Of a DNA stretch of 64,000 nucleotides, positions 1-8,018 are shown one piece after another. The stretch is taken from the NCBI GenBank assembly GCA_051880475.1, contig JBJEOA010000061.1, positions 1-64,000 of the forward strand, in the 5' to 3' direction. Made by a program: the position numbers and the translations under genes. The stretch's first letter is position 1; every line of letters begins with the position of its first letter. The stretch is from JAUUSJ01 sp051880475. GTDB lineage: Bacteria > Bacillota > Clostridia > Lachnospirales > Lachnospiraceae. The notes below the pieces were generated by a model, which saw only the letters and a list, made by a program, of their open reading frames with translations, made no database searches and was not told where the DNA came from.

Positions 1-83
1 CCGGGAAAGAAAAATTTTCGTTATTTAAATTGTCTACTTGACGGGTAGCACACCATTTATGCGGGCTCTCAGATTTTTTTCAT

Positions 84-94
84 TACTCAAACTC
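84..94. repeat. Left attachment-site repeat of the guaA element
   Basis: TACTCAAACTC is an exact copy of 11881-11891, the 3' end of guaA. The 83 bases to its left should be chromosome formerly just downstream of guaA, or another element at the same site. Only 11 bp are shared, so the call leans on the adjacent arm-type repeats and on the gene content. Confidence 0.7.
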
Positions 95-195
95 CCCAAC
101 AATTAACTTTTTTGTTAATATTCTAAGCGTATTTTCTACTATTTTATACCATTTCTTTTGCATATTCTTTATATTATTTTGTGTTTCAAACCAAA

Positions 196-225
196 CAGGT
201 ATCATACAGGTATCACATGGTATCA
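196..225. repeat. Left-end integrase arm-type repeats
   Basis: Three GGTATCA copies sit with their starts 11 bp apart (CAGGTATCA at 196 and 207, TGGTATCA at 218), and a fourth AGGTATCA lies at 350-357. The same motif with the same 11-bp spacing lies at the other end of the element. One-turn spacing at both ends fits arm binding by the N-terminal domain of a tyrosine integrase; this is an inference. Confidence 0.65.
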
Positions 226-361
226 CTTATTTTCCATCATCCATAAGCATCTTTTCGCCGGCCTACACATGTTCCTAATTTTATATTACTTCACTTTTGT
301 ACTTTTTATCGCATATTACATAATACTATTATTTACATTAACATCAAATAGGTATCAGTAC

Positions 362-1264
362 TCACGCATAAATTGCAATAGGTAATATAATTACTGCAGG
401 ACCTGCGATTTCTGTTCTCATTTCCGGCAAATTATACATCTCTAATTCTTCAGTTCTAAATGCTACTAAAAATTCATCTATACTATCTTGATCTAAAATA
501 TTTAATGTTGTTTTTCTAAGCAAATTAATTTTTTCATTCTCATCCTTGCATATTTTTATCACTTTTCCCAATATTTTAAATTTACCACCTATAATTTCAG
601 AAATATTATCGTTTTCTAAATACTGTTCTTGTGCTGATAAAACCAATGTTCCATTTTCACTTTCCAAAATAAAATCTATTGTTCCTGTATGTTTTAGTTC
701 ATCCAAAAATAATTTCACTTGTCTAACAATTATTTCCTCTTCTTGTTTTTTAATACAGGCAGCTTTCTTTTTTCCTAACTCTGGTTTTTCCGAAAAAATA
801 TCACTCATCCTAAAAACATCTACTACCCTCTCAAATATATCTATCATTGGATTTTTTTGTAATTCACCTTCAAATTCGATAAAATCCCCTGTATGTATCT
901 TCTGTACATTTAGTTTTTCTCCAGCTTTACACGAAAGCAAATCATTTTTTATTAATTCTGTTCTAAATTTAGATAATAAAGACACATTAGTATGTACTCT
1001 GTCAAGTTTTACTTGTGAACTATCGTTAGTTTCTTTTTCCCTATCAAAAGTTCCGTCCAATTGAATTTTTAACAATTTGTCTAATAATGCTTTTGTCGAA
1101 AATCCTCCTCTCATTTTCACATCAGTTGTTGCTGTTACTTGATTAGAGGAACTTATTTCGCTTACCATAGAAAAACCATCTTCAATTATAGCTAACATAT
1201 CCAACACAGTCTTTTCATTCAAATAAATCGGAATTATTAACTCTTCCTTTAAAACTTTCTTCAT
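362..1264 (-). CDS. DUF6414-like protein paired with a SIR2-like protein
   Basis: This 300-residue soluble protein has no signal peptide or membrane segment. The start at 1264 is chosen because GGAAGGAG lies 11 nt upstream; an upstream ATG at 1306 has no such site. Recognisable stretches are IYLNEKTVLDMLAIIEDG near the N-terminus, a glycine-rich MRGGFS segment near residue 52, KLDRVHTNVSLLSKFR near residue 88 and TGDFIEFEGELQKNP near residue 130. From memory this pattern matches the uncharacterised family DUF6414; no search was run. It is the distal gene of a two-gene unit 61 nt after the SIR2-like gene, at the left edge of the element where cargo is usually carried. A role as partner, sensor or antitoxin of the SIR2-like protein is inferred only from position. 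Confidence 0.75.
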   Translation of the reverse strand: MKKVLKEELIIPIYLNEKTVLDMLAIIEDGFSMVSEISSSNQVTATTDVKMRGGFSTKALLDKLLKIQLDGTFDREKETNDSSQVKLDRVHTNVSLLSKFRTELIKNDLLSCKAGEKLNVQKIHTGDFIEFEGELQKNPMIDIFERVVDVFRMSDIFSEKPELGKKKAACIKKQEEEIIVRQVKLFLDELKHTGTIDFILESENGTLVLSAQEQYLENDNISEIIGGKFKILGKVIKICKDENEKINLLRKTTLNILDQDSIDEFLVAFRTEELEMYNLPEMRTEIAGPAVIILPIAIYA

Positions 1265-1325
1265 AATAATACTTTTCTCCTTCCAAAAATGTATTTTCTC
1301 ACACAACCCTATTTTCTTTTTTGCA

Positions 1326-2708
1326 TCAAAACTTCCCCTTTGCTATATACAACAACATAAGTACTGGTGGTAAAACACCATTCTTTGTTGCTAAGCAACT
1401 AATAAATCCAAAATCTCTCAACAAATCTTCTTCATCTTTAGGAGTATGATTCTGTAGCCCTCTTGTTTCAATTTCTTGTTCAACCAGAGAAATCAATCGT
1501 TCTATTTCATACCGTGGCAATTGGTTGATACAGTTTTTCAATCGTTCCTCTGAAATCTCCGTATCAGAAAATAAATTTACAATTTTAATAAAGTTTTCCA
1601 TTTTTTTAGGAAAAGAATAGTTTCCATTATAACACTTCTTTTTTACACCCAAACCTTTCCATAATTCATTTACATCTACCGACTGTATTCTATCATCTTT
1701 CATTTCTTCTACTGTTTTCATTTCTTGTTCTGAATAGCAGTAGAAATACACTTTTTTTAATCTTTTATTTTTTTTGATACAATCTAATATATGATTATCA
1801 TTATTAGGCGAAAAACCAATAATAGTCAATTCACCTTCAATATTCCTAAAATCATCAAAGTGATATTCTGGTGCTACTTTCAACTCTGGATGCTCAATTG
1901 CTAAAGAAAAGAACTCCTGATTATCAATAATTTCCGAAGGATATTTTCCTGTCTCCATCATATACTTAAATTGTAAAATCACTCGATGAAATATATCTGC
2001 CTGCTGAATCTTCTTATCTCCACTATACTCAAGCAACGCATTACAATAACAATGCTCAAATCCACGAACAATTGTAGATTTATTTTTTTGTCTGGACATG
2101 TAACCCAATACATATTCTTCATTTTCTGATGGTTGTAATTCCTGAAATGAACCATGTAGATGATAAACTTTATGGTTGGTCAATCTCTCTATATTATTGT
2201 CATAATTAACCGTAAAAATATTATCAAAACTTTGTAAATACTTTTTTGTTGTTTTTCCCATTACTTTATATAACTCTTGTATCAATCCTTCATTGTATAT
2301 AGCATCTAAAAACATTCTTTGAAAAGCAACTTTAATTCTAATTTGCGTCTGTTCATCATCCGCAAATTTTTTTGAATGCAAATATGTCACCAAAAACCAA
2401 TCTTCCATCATAATCTCTTCAGGTTTTTTGAGAGATGTTTTATACCTATCCTTAAAATCATCAATAGCTTTTTTTTCTTCCTTATCAGAGATAAATTCAT
2501 CAAACTCACCTTCAATAATACAATTTGCTTCATTTACCAGTCCATCAAGAACACTTATTATCTCCGTCCCCGAAATCGTATTTTCGAATAATGTATCATA
2601 TACACCTGTTCTTGCCCTTGCCTTCATCCTTTGAAGAATAAGTTCACTGGTATATGTTCCACCACTAAATTGTATGTTAAATCCATTTCCAATTAAAACT
2701 GTTTTCAT
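1326..2708 (-). CDS. SIR2/AbiH-like NAD-binding protein, probable defence effector
   Basis: The 460-residue protein has the hallmarks of the SIR2-like/AbiH superfamily. These are an N-terminal nucleotide-binding GNGFN at residues 7-11, TVNYD at 166-170, HLHG at 183-186 and IIGFSPNNDNH at about 296-306, the last resembling the late Rossmann-fold loop that ends in Asp-x-His. In this fold the Asn and His of the middle motifs are the catalytic residues of NAD hydrolysis. Many phage-defence proteins use it to deplete NAD during infection. About 150 C-terminal residues have no family I recognise. AGGAG lies 8 nt before the ATG. The gene is followed by the DUF6414-like gene and preceded by a 192-nt gap after the R-M pair. 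NADase activity and defence are inferred. Confidence 0.75.
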   Translation of the reverse strand: MKTVLIGNGFNIQFSGGTYTSELILQRMKARARTGVYDTLFENTISGTEIISVLDGLVNEANCIIEGEFDEFISDKEEKKAIDDFKDRYKTSLKKPEEIMMEDWFLVTYLHSKKFADDEQTQIRIKVAFQRMFLDAIYNEGLIQELYKVMGKTTKKYLQSFDNIFTVNYDNNIERLTNHKVYHLHGSFQELQPSENEEYVLGYMSRQKNKSTIVRGFEHCYCNALLEYSGDKKIQQADIFHRVILQFKYMMETGKYPSEIIDNQEFFSLAIEHPELKVAPEYHFDDFRNIEGELTIIGFSPNNDNHILDCIKKNKRLKKVYFYCYSEQEMKTVEEMKDDRIQSVDVNELWKGLGVKKKCYNGNYSFPKKMENFIKIVNLFSDTEISEERLKNCINQLPRYEIERLISLVEQEIETRGLQNHTPKDEEDLLRDFGFISCLATKNGVLPPVLMLLYIAKGKF

Positions 2709-2900
2709 CGGTTACTTCTCCTATAAATTTATTTTCTATTTGCTGATAGTCAATAATCCATATCACACGAAACACCATCCGTTGTGTAACATTTTGAAAC
2801 AAACTGCTAACCTCAAGTAGGTAGTTACATTACCAAAGACTAGACAAGCAATTTTACCATGAGAACTCCAAAAACAAGGTATTCAAATTTTTTCTTCTTT

Positions 2901-3818
2901 CTATCTTGGTCCCATAAATCTATCGCCATTCAAATGTATCATATGCTCTGGCATCTCGGCTATCCAGACTTCTGTCTCCCATGCTAATTCTTCTGAAAAC
3001 TTCTTATATGTTTTAAAATCAAGAAATGCTGTTACATATATCTTTCCTGCCTTTACATCTTTTGTCATTTCCTCAATTTCCAATATCCTCTTAGGATCCA
3101 TCGGACCTACAGACGTTACTGATTCAATAAAATAAATCCAATCTTTTTCCTCACGATACAATACTACATCCGGCATCTTATCATGTAACGTAATTTCAAA
3201 ACCTAATTCCGTCAATTTTTTTACATTCTTTACCAAGTTCTTTTCAATGGTATCACCCACATACAGGCACTCTGAATTTGGTGCAAATCTAGGTGCAAAC
3301 TCTTCTATAATTGCTTTCTGCAATTCATTATGCTTTCCCGAAGAAAAATTAAAATCGGCACCATTTATTCTTACTGGCATCATCGTCATTTTCTTCTTAG
3401 ACGCATAAATGTCCACTAACTTTTCATGGTATGTAAGAAAACGCTCTAAAGATTTCTGCCATGCTGGTGTTTGCAAAGTTTTTAACATCTGCAACGTTTC
3501 ATCTGTCAATCTATATCTATAATTTGGACTATTCGTTGCCATTCCATTATCTTCAACAAGTGCTGCAGTACGAAACCTATGCAATGCCTGTTTTCTAAAT
3601 GTCTCTCTACTATTCTCTGCATAAGTTGAACCATACTGAGTATTAACAAACTGAATAATATCATGAATTCGAATCCAATTATTTGTTGCCTCATCCCATG
3701 ACATATTAGTTTTTATTCCGGCCATTGCTAATATCACATAACAACAAATATCTGTTTGCTGTGCCTTTGGCATACCTATCATTTGTAAAAATTCTCTTGC
3801 TTCCTCAATTTTACTCAC
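2901..3818 (-). CDS. BsuBI/PstI-type restriction endonuclease
   Basis: The 305-residue protein matches the BsuBI/PstI family, whose members cut CTGCAG. The N-terminal ~140 residues resemble the helical DNA-binding half. The C-terminal half holds MPDVVLY at 215-221 and FIESVTSVGPMDPKR from about 231, followed by AWETEVWIAEMPEHMIH and the terminal NGDRFMGP, the family's signature sequence. The Pro-Asp and Glu of these segments fit a PD-(D/E)xK-type active site. The gene overlaps the methyltransferase gene by 8 nt, so the two are translated together, with the methylase first. CTGCAG specificity is inferred from family membership. CTGCAG sites occur inside the element itself (for example at 394), which fits protection by methylation. 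Confidence 0.88.
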   Translation of the reverse strand: MSKIEEAREFLQMIGMPKAQQTDICCYVILAMAGIKTNMSWDEATNNWIRIHDIIQFVNTQYGSTYAENSRETFRKQALHRFRTAALVEDNGMATNSPNYRYRLTDETLQMLKTLQTPAWQKSLERFLTYHEKLVDIYASKKKMTMMPVRINGADFNFSSGKHNELQKAIIEEFAPRFAPNSECLYVGDTIEKNLVKNVKKLTELGFEITLHDKMPDVVLYREEKDWIYFIESVTSVGPMDPKRILEIEEMTKDVKAGKIYVTAFLDFKTYKKFSEELAWETEVWIAEMPEHMIHLNGDRFMGPR

Positions 3819-5298
3819 AATATCCCTCCAATATCAAATTACAATTACATTCCGAATAATCCTTGCTCTTTATTAGCTTTCTTCCCATCTCTTGAACACA
3901 CTCCAAATCAGGAACCGGCATGGAATTGATTTCTGTTGAATTAACCTGTGTAGAACCATTTAAAATACGATAATATTTATCATATAATGTAGAATTAAAC
4001 AATACATATAAACCATACACCAAACATTCCGACATTTCTGTCAACAATCCATCAACAAAATTTATCTTATTTTGTGTACTTATTTTTTTATATTGGGGAT
4101 AATCCTTTGCCAAGTAGACACCGCACTGGAGACGCCTTGACTCCTCTTTTGCTGTAAAACGTTTCACAAACAAGTAATTCTTATTATCCTGCATCAGACC
4201 TTTCTGTTTTGTAACCACATATTCATGCTCTTTCTTTATTGGAAACTGCACCTTTCCCTGTTTAATATGTTGCGAATAAAACAAAGGTATTGCACCTTCT
4301 TCTTCCTCATCTCGAAGTATATCTTTATTACGGAAATCAACCGTTAATCCTGTTTTCATTTTAACTCCGATCTCCGGCAACGTCTTGTCAAATTGATGTA
4401 ACCTTTTCAAAACGCTAACTTCGTTTTCATCCGTTACCAAATACACATAAAAATCATTACCAGACACAACCAAACTATACGGAGCCGTCAGAGATGTTAT
4501 ATCATCAAAATCACTATTAGACTGAGATGATGTAATTGTTACTGTTTCCGGCATATCTTTCGTCTTCCTTACTTTAACAATAATCGTTTCCTGCAATACA
4601 TTCTCTTTATCAAAAACTTTACTTCGACTCACAAAAAGATGAATATGTTCAAGTTTTCCCTCTGTCAAAAAATACTTGCGAAAACGTTTAAAGTAAGCAC
4701 CAGAAGTCCAAGAACGTGGAATTATATATACCATTTCCCCATCATCTTTTAAATTAAATAATCCCATGGCTGCAAAAATAAAATACAAATTTGGTGCACC
4801 ATAACACACCTCTGGCATAGCTGTAGCTTCCGGTGCCTTTTTCGGTATTTTCATATACGGTGGATTTCCAATAACCAAATCATACTTTTTAGGTTTTGGA
4901 TTACCACCAATCATATGATTAAAGTCCAAATATTGACTCAAAATATAATTTTCTTTCAGAATAAAAATTGTAATTTTCTTCTTTGAATTTTCCCTGCAAT
5001 ACTTTAAATTACTCTCCAACAACGGTAAAACATTGCTATCATTCTCATAACACGTAAGTTCAATTTCTTGAATATTATCTATATTTTCTAATCTTTCAAC
5101 AAGTGCACATGACAATATGCCAGACCCCGCACCAGCATCCAACACGCTAACTTTATTTAGATGATTAGGTATATTATACATTTCAGCCATAAATCTCGCA
5201 GTTTCCATGCTTGTAAAAAACTGGCCATACTTTTTCCGTTCTTCTCTTGGCATACTTTCAATATATTTATTTGTTTGCTCAATAACTTTCTCCAGCAT
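3811..5298 (-). CDS. Adenine-N6 DNA methyltransferase of a BsuBI/PstI-type system
   Basis: The 495-residue protein carries an S-adenosylmethionine motif I, VLDAGAGSG at residues 52-60, and the amino-methyltransferase motif IV NPPY at 145-148, preceded by YDLVIG. This is the gamma-type arrangement of TaqI/Eco57I/BsuBI-like adenine-N6 methylases. The N-terminal segment RKKYGQFFTS is typical of the same group. The C-terminal ~250 residues would be the target recognition domain. The start has AGGTGAG upstream, inside the end of the tnpV gene 4 nt away, so tnpV, methylase and endonuclease look co-transcribed. It protects the host from the adjacent endonuclease. Confidence 0.9.
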   Translation of the reverse strand: MLEKVIEQTNKYIESMPREERKKYGQFFTSMETARFMAEMYNIPNHLNKVSVLDAGAGSGILSCALVERLENIDNIQEIELTCYENDSNVLPLLESNLKYCRENSKKKITIFILKENYILSQYLDFNHMIGGNPKPKKYDLVIGNPPYMKIPKKAPEATAMPEVCYGAPNLYFIFAAMGLFNLKDDGEMVYIIPRSWTSGAYFKRFRKYFLTEGKLEHIHLFVSRSKVFDKENVLQETIIVKVRKTKDMPETVTITSSQSNSDFDDITSLTAPYSLVVSGNDFYVYLVTDENEVSVLKRLHQFDKTLPEIGVKMKTGLTVDFRNKDILRDEEEEGAIPLFYSQHIKQGKVQFPIKKEHEYVVTKQKGLMQDNKNYLFVKRFTAKEESRRLQCGVYLAKDYPQYKKISTQNKINFVDGLLTEMSECLVYGLYVLFNSTLYDKYYRILNGSTQVNSTEINSMPVPDLECVQEMGRKLIKSKDYSECNCNLILEGYCE

Positions 5299-5302
5299 AA
5301 TC

Positions 5303-5782
5303 TCACCTGCCTATAAATTTATTTTTAATTATACTATAAATGGTATCCTTTTTCAACGCCATCCTGAACATTTGTTCACACCACTCATTACTATTGTTAC
5401 TATACATAATCTCTTTCAATACATTTTCCTCCACCCTTTCCTTAATTCCATTCACTCTCCTAACCCATTCCATTGGATTATTATTCTTCATGTTCTCCGT
5501 AAGACCCTCTTTTCTTTTTATCCGTTCCTCTGCCAGTTTCACTTCCCTGCGGCACTCCTCATCCACCTCATGCAGATACTCATTCCAACTTCCCTCCATA
5601 GCCATTTTCAGATACCGATACCTCTGATGTTCCATCATATACTCTGCCCGCATTATCCCATACTTTCCAATCGGATAATCCGTTTTCTGCTCCATCTTCA
5701 AATCCGGATAATAACATCCGTCCTCTGCCAAATGATACACCAATCCATTTTCCTTAATCACTTTCTCTAACCCTTTACTCAT
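5303..5782 (-). CDS. tnpV: TnpV-like mobile-element protein
   Basis: The 159-residue, strongly charged protein contains the TnpV-family pattern: a tyrosine-rich N-terminal part (LAEDGCYYPDLK), PIGKYGIMRAEYMMEHQRYRY near residues 37-58, EVDEECRREV in the middle and ENMKNNNPMEWVRRVNGIK towards the C-terminus. TnpV proteins are common in Tn4451-like and other clostridial elements; their biochemical role is unknown. It sits 4 nt before the methyltransferase start, an unusually tight link between an element backbone gene and the R-M cargo. Confidence 0.75.
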   Translation of the reverse strand: MSKGLEKVIKENGLVYHLAEDGCYYPDLKMEQKTDYPIGKYGIMRAEYMMEHQRYRYLKMAMEGSWNEYLHEVDEECRREVKLAEERIKRKEGLTENMKNNNPMEWVRRVNGIKERVEENVLKEIMYSNNSNEWCEQMFRMALKKDTIYSIIKNKFIGR

Positions 5783-5850
5783 AATCTACCTCCATATCCT
5801 AAATACGGATAAAAGAAAAAAATTTATTTTTCCTCTTATCCGTCCACTCT

Positions 5851-6297
5851 CTATCTTCTCAAATGTTCCGTAAAATTCTGCACCCTTTCACCCACAGACT
5901 CCAGAAACCGCTCCAACAGATTGATCCCGCTTATGGTAAACTGTTTCATAAAATCATACGCTTTCTGCAGTTTCTCCCGAAGTGTCTGGTTCTCTGCCTT
6001 TAACTGTTCATTTTCCTGTTTCAGCTGCACCACATCTTCGAACAGTTCATACTGCCTGTCCGTAACTGCCACCCTGCTGTATCTGTCATAGGATTGCCTT
6101 GCATGCTCCACAAGGCTCTCCATTTCTTTCTGCAGCTCATGGAGTTCCGTTGTGGCACGTTCCAGCTTGGCTTCTACAAGTTCCAGTTTTCTTTTTTCCA
6201 TTTCCAGTGCCTGCTCTGCTTTCCGTTGCAGTTCCTCTGTTTCCGTCCTCTCTCCATTCCCGGATGTTTTCCCGCTGGAATGCCAGGGTTTGCTCAT
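5851..6297 (-). pseudogene. C-terminal coiled-coil part of the frameshifted relaxase
   Basis: This reading frame encodes a long Glu/Lys/Leu-rich coiled coil followed by KAYDFMKQFTISGINLLERF, typical of the tail of MobV/Pre-type relaxases in clostridial elements. Its first ~16 residues are only the out-of-frame reading of the relaxase segment LAFQRENIRE, so the ATG at 6297 is not convincing as a start. The tail joins the relaxase frame by a 1-nt shift somewhere in 6245-6262, within an AGAGAG run. It is best read as the separated end of the gene at 6137-7048. Confidence 0.7.
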
Positions 6298-7048
6298 TTA
6301 CCTTCATTTCCGTCTGTTGACCGGCTATTCTGTCCCCCTGCTGCGAAATCTGTTGTTCCAGTTCTTCCACTTCCGCTTTCCGCATCTTCTTTTCAAAATC
6401 ATAAACGGACAGGTGTTTTTCATGGGTTCCTTTCTGTTTCCATTCCATATTACGCTCCTTCATGATCTCTGCCAGACACTGTTTCTCACTCTCCACCCAC
6501 CGTTTCCACTCTGTATCATGTCGGCCGGTTCCCACAAATCCCTGTGCTTTCAATGCTCCTTTTAAGGAAACTTTCGTTTCCAGCCCCCTTTTATTTCCTG
6601 TGGAAAACGGCACGAAATCAATATGCAGATGCGGCGTCTCCTCATCCACATGCAACACCGCATTAAACACCCTGAGATTGGGATTACGCTTTTGGAATTC
6701 CTCCATATAATCCCCCAGTGCCAGCATCGCATTCAGACTTTCCATATCTGTGCAGTTGGTGTCATCCTTATTCCCAATCTGAACGATCACTTCATGAAAC
6801 AGTTTCTCCTGTCTGCTTGTGCGGATTTTATCATAATAATCATCAATCTTTCGGTCTGTCCTGGTCTGTCTGTCATTATAATTCTCCAATGCCTTGTCAA
6901 AAAGTGCATGATAAACCTTTCGGATATCCTCTTTTACAAACACCTGGTTATACTGACTTCGTTCTTTATCCACATTTTTTGCGGTAAACGCTCTGTTATT
7001 GTGATTAAGGGAACCTTTACCCACCATCATGGAAATGGTTTTCTCCAT
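6137..7048 (-). CDS. MobV/Pre-family relaxase, N-terminal part, frameshifted
   Basis: The protein matches MobV/Pre mobilization relaxases, which nick one strand at oriT and lead it into a recipient. Visible features are SLNHNNRAFTAKN near the N-terminus, LNAMLALGDYMEEF, and the metal-binding HVDEETPHLHIDFVP motif with its His-x-Asp-Glu and His-x-His pattern near residue 155. After about residue 265 the sequence turns into a Gly/Thr/Arg-rich tail, which is the coiled coil of the neighbouring frame read out of phase. The normal gene would continue to 5851, giving a protein of about 400 residues. The shift point is at 6245-6262. The catalytic domain is complete, so some nicking activity may remain; mobilization may be impaired. 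Confidence 0.8.
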   Translation of the reverse strand: MEKTISMMVGKGSLNHNNRAFTAKNVDKERSQYNQVFVKEDIRKVYHALFDKALENYNDRQTRTDRKIDDYYDKIRTSRQEKLFHEVIVQIGNKDDTNCTDMESLNAMLALGDYMEEFQKRNPNLRVFNAVLHVDEETPHLHIDFVPFSTGNKRGLETKVSLKGALKAQGFVGTGRHDTEWKRWVESEKQCLAEIMKERNMEWKQKGTHEKHLSVYDFEKKMRKAEVEELEQQISQQGDRIAGQQTEMKVNEQTLAFQRENIREWREDGNRGTATESRAGTGNGKKKTGTCRSQAGTCHNGTP

Positions 7049-7068
7049 ACAAATCGACCTCCTCTTTT

Positions 7069-7269
7069 TTATCCGTAAATGCTCTTAACAATACTTCTCT
7101 GCTCATTTCTTTTAGACCTCCATATTTTCTTACTTCTGTGCCTTTCTCTAAACATTTTCACTATATCGTCACAGCTAATGCACTTCTCAAAAAACATCAC
7201 AACTGTTTCTCTTTTACCTGTCGCTTCAACAAAATTCCAGGTTGCTGCAAGTACAATCCTCCATTGCAT
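7069..7269 (-). CDS. Small basic protein of unknown function upstream of the relaxase
   Basis: This frame encodes a 66-residue basic protein, beginning MQWRIVLAATWNFVEATG and ending in a Lys/Arg-rich helix. It stops 20 nt before the relaxase start, in the position of a mobilization accessory gene. GGGG lies 5 nt before the chosen ATG; the frame is open further upstream to 7311. I recognise no domain. A role in the relaxosome is only a guess from position. Confidence 0.45.
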   Translation of the reverse strand: MQWRIVLAATWNFVEATGKRETVVMFFEKCISCDDIVKMFRERHRSKKIWRSKRNEQRSIVKSIYG

Positions 7270-7338
7270 CATTTCCCCGGCTGTCCATATTCCAGCCAAA
7301 GACGAACCCAAAGGCGAAGTCTGAGGCGGAATATTTTT

Positions 7339-7366
7339 GTTACTTTTGCTAAAAGTAACGCAAAAG
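7339..7366. other. Overlapping inverted repeats, candidate oriT
   Basis: GTTACTTTT-GCT-AAAAGTAAC is a perfect 9-bp inverted repeat (7339-7347 and 7351-7359). It overlaps a second one, CTTTTGC (7343-7349) with GCAAAAG (7360-7366). The site lies directly upstream of the relaxase unit and next to GC-rich hairpins at 7396-7457. This is where a MobV relaxase would be expected to find its oriT. Assignment is by position and structure only. Confidence 0.45.
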
Positions 7367-7490
7367 CACTTTTGACACCTCCGGCATCAAAAATGCAGAC
7401 CCGCAGGCGGGTTTTGCGCCCTGCCGGGGGCTTTTTCTGCCTGCGGCAGGCAGTGATGTCATCCCTCTACAGTTTCTGCACTGCTTGTTA

Positions 7491-7715
7491 TACAGTTCCT
7501 CCACAGTTCCTCTACTGCTTATGTACAGTTCCTGTACCATTCTTCCACAGTCAAAATCCGCATTTCAACATCAGGTGATACAGTTCCTCCACATGTTTCA
7601 TACAGTTTTGATAGCACTCCTATACAGTTCCTGTATCACTTCCTATAACAAACCTATAACACTCCTGTCACATTCCTACCCCAAACCTATATCAAACCTA
7701 TAACAAACCTGATAC
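7491..7715. repeat. Iteron-like repeat field between rep and mob genes
   Basis: The motif (T)ACAGTTCCT occurs at about 7491, 7503, 7524, 7579 and 7622, with a degenerate copy at 7601. Then AAACCTATA-type copies follow at about 7651, 7683, 7694 and, diverged, 7705. The inverse, TATAGGT, recurs on the right side at about 7768, 7801 and 7887, giving an inverted arrangement around 7735. Together with the adjacent RepA-like ATPase this suggests a replication origin used by the excised circle. No convincing gene covers this stretch. Confidence 0.6.
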
Positions 7716-7771
7716 CTTTTTCTCTGTATATGATATAGTTCTGTAAGAAGATGTGTATCAGGAATGGTATA

Positions 7772-7870
7772 GGTATGAATCGGATGTGTGATAGGTGTGC
7801 TATAGGTCCTAACAGGATGTGTGATAGATGTGTCATACTTCCTAATAGGCTGTGCGACAAGTGTACCATA
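7772..7870 (+). repeat. Three 33-bp imperfect tandem repeats, possibly coding for a Cys-x-x-Cys peptide
   Basis: The units are 7772-7804, 7805-7837 and 7838-7870. In the open frame 7751-7993 (80 codons) each gives an 11-residue unit with core NR(M/L)CD(R/K)C. Several differences between units are third-position, synonymous changes (Asn, Arg, Cys and Asp codons), which would fit a translated product. There is no strong ribosome binding site before the ATG at 7751. The repeats can equally be iterons. Confidence 0.35.
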
Positions 7871-7972
7871 GACCTGCCAGGATGTGGTATAGGTATATGC
7901 CGGGCATGTGTCCGACCGGATACCGTAAACTGCTCTTTGTCATTTGTCATCCGTCACGAAATCATCCAACAT

Positions 7973-8010
7973 GGCAAGATGCCCTCTTTATAAGAAAAGG
8001 GCATCTTGCC
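7973..8010. other. Perfect 13-bp stem hairpin after the RepA-like gene
   Basis: GGCAAGATGCCCT (7973-7985) and AGGGCATCTTGCC (7998-8010) form a perfect stem with a 12-nt loop. It lies just past the stop of the RepA-like gene. Neither strand shows a T-tract after the stem, so a replication or transfer hairpin is as likely as a terminator. Confidence 0.6.
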
Positions 8011-8018
8011 ACCTTCCC

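Noticed and set aside
1..83. Possible remnant of another mobile element left of the att repeat
   Set aside because: Only 83 bases are available and no gene, end or repeat could be shown.
7687..7950. 87-codon minus-strand frame through the repeat field
   Set aside because: A repeat-driven open frame with no ribosome site; the origin-like repeats explain it better.
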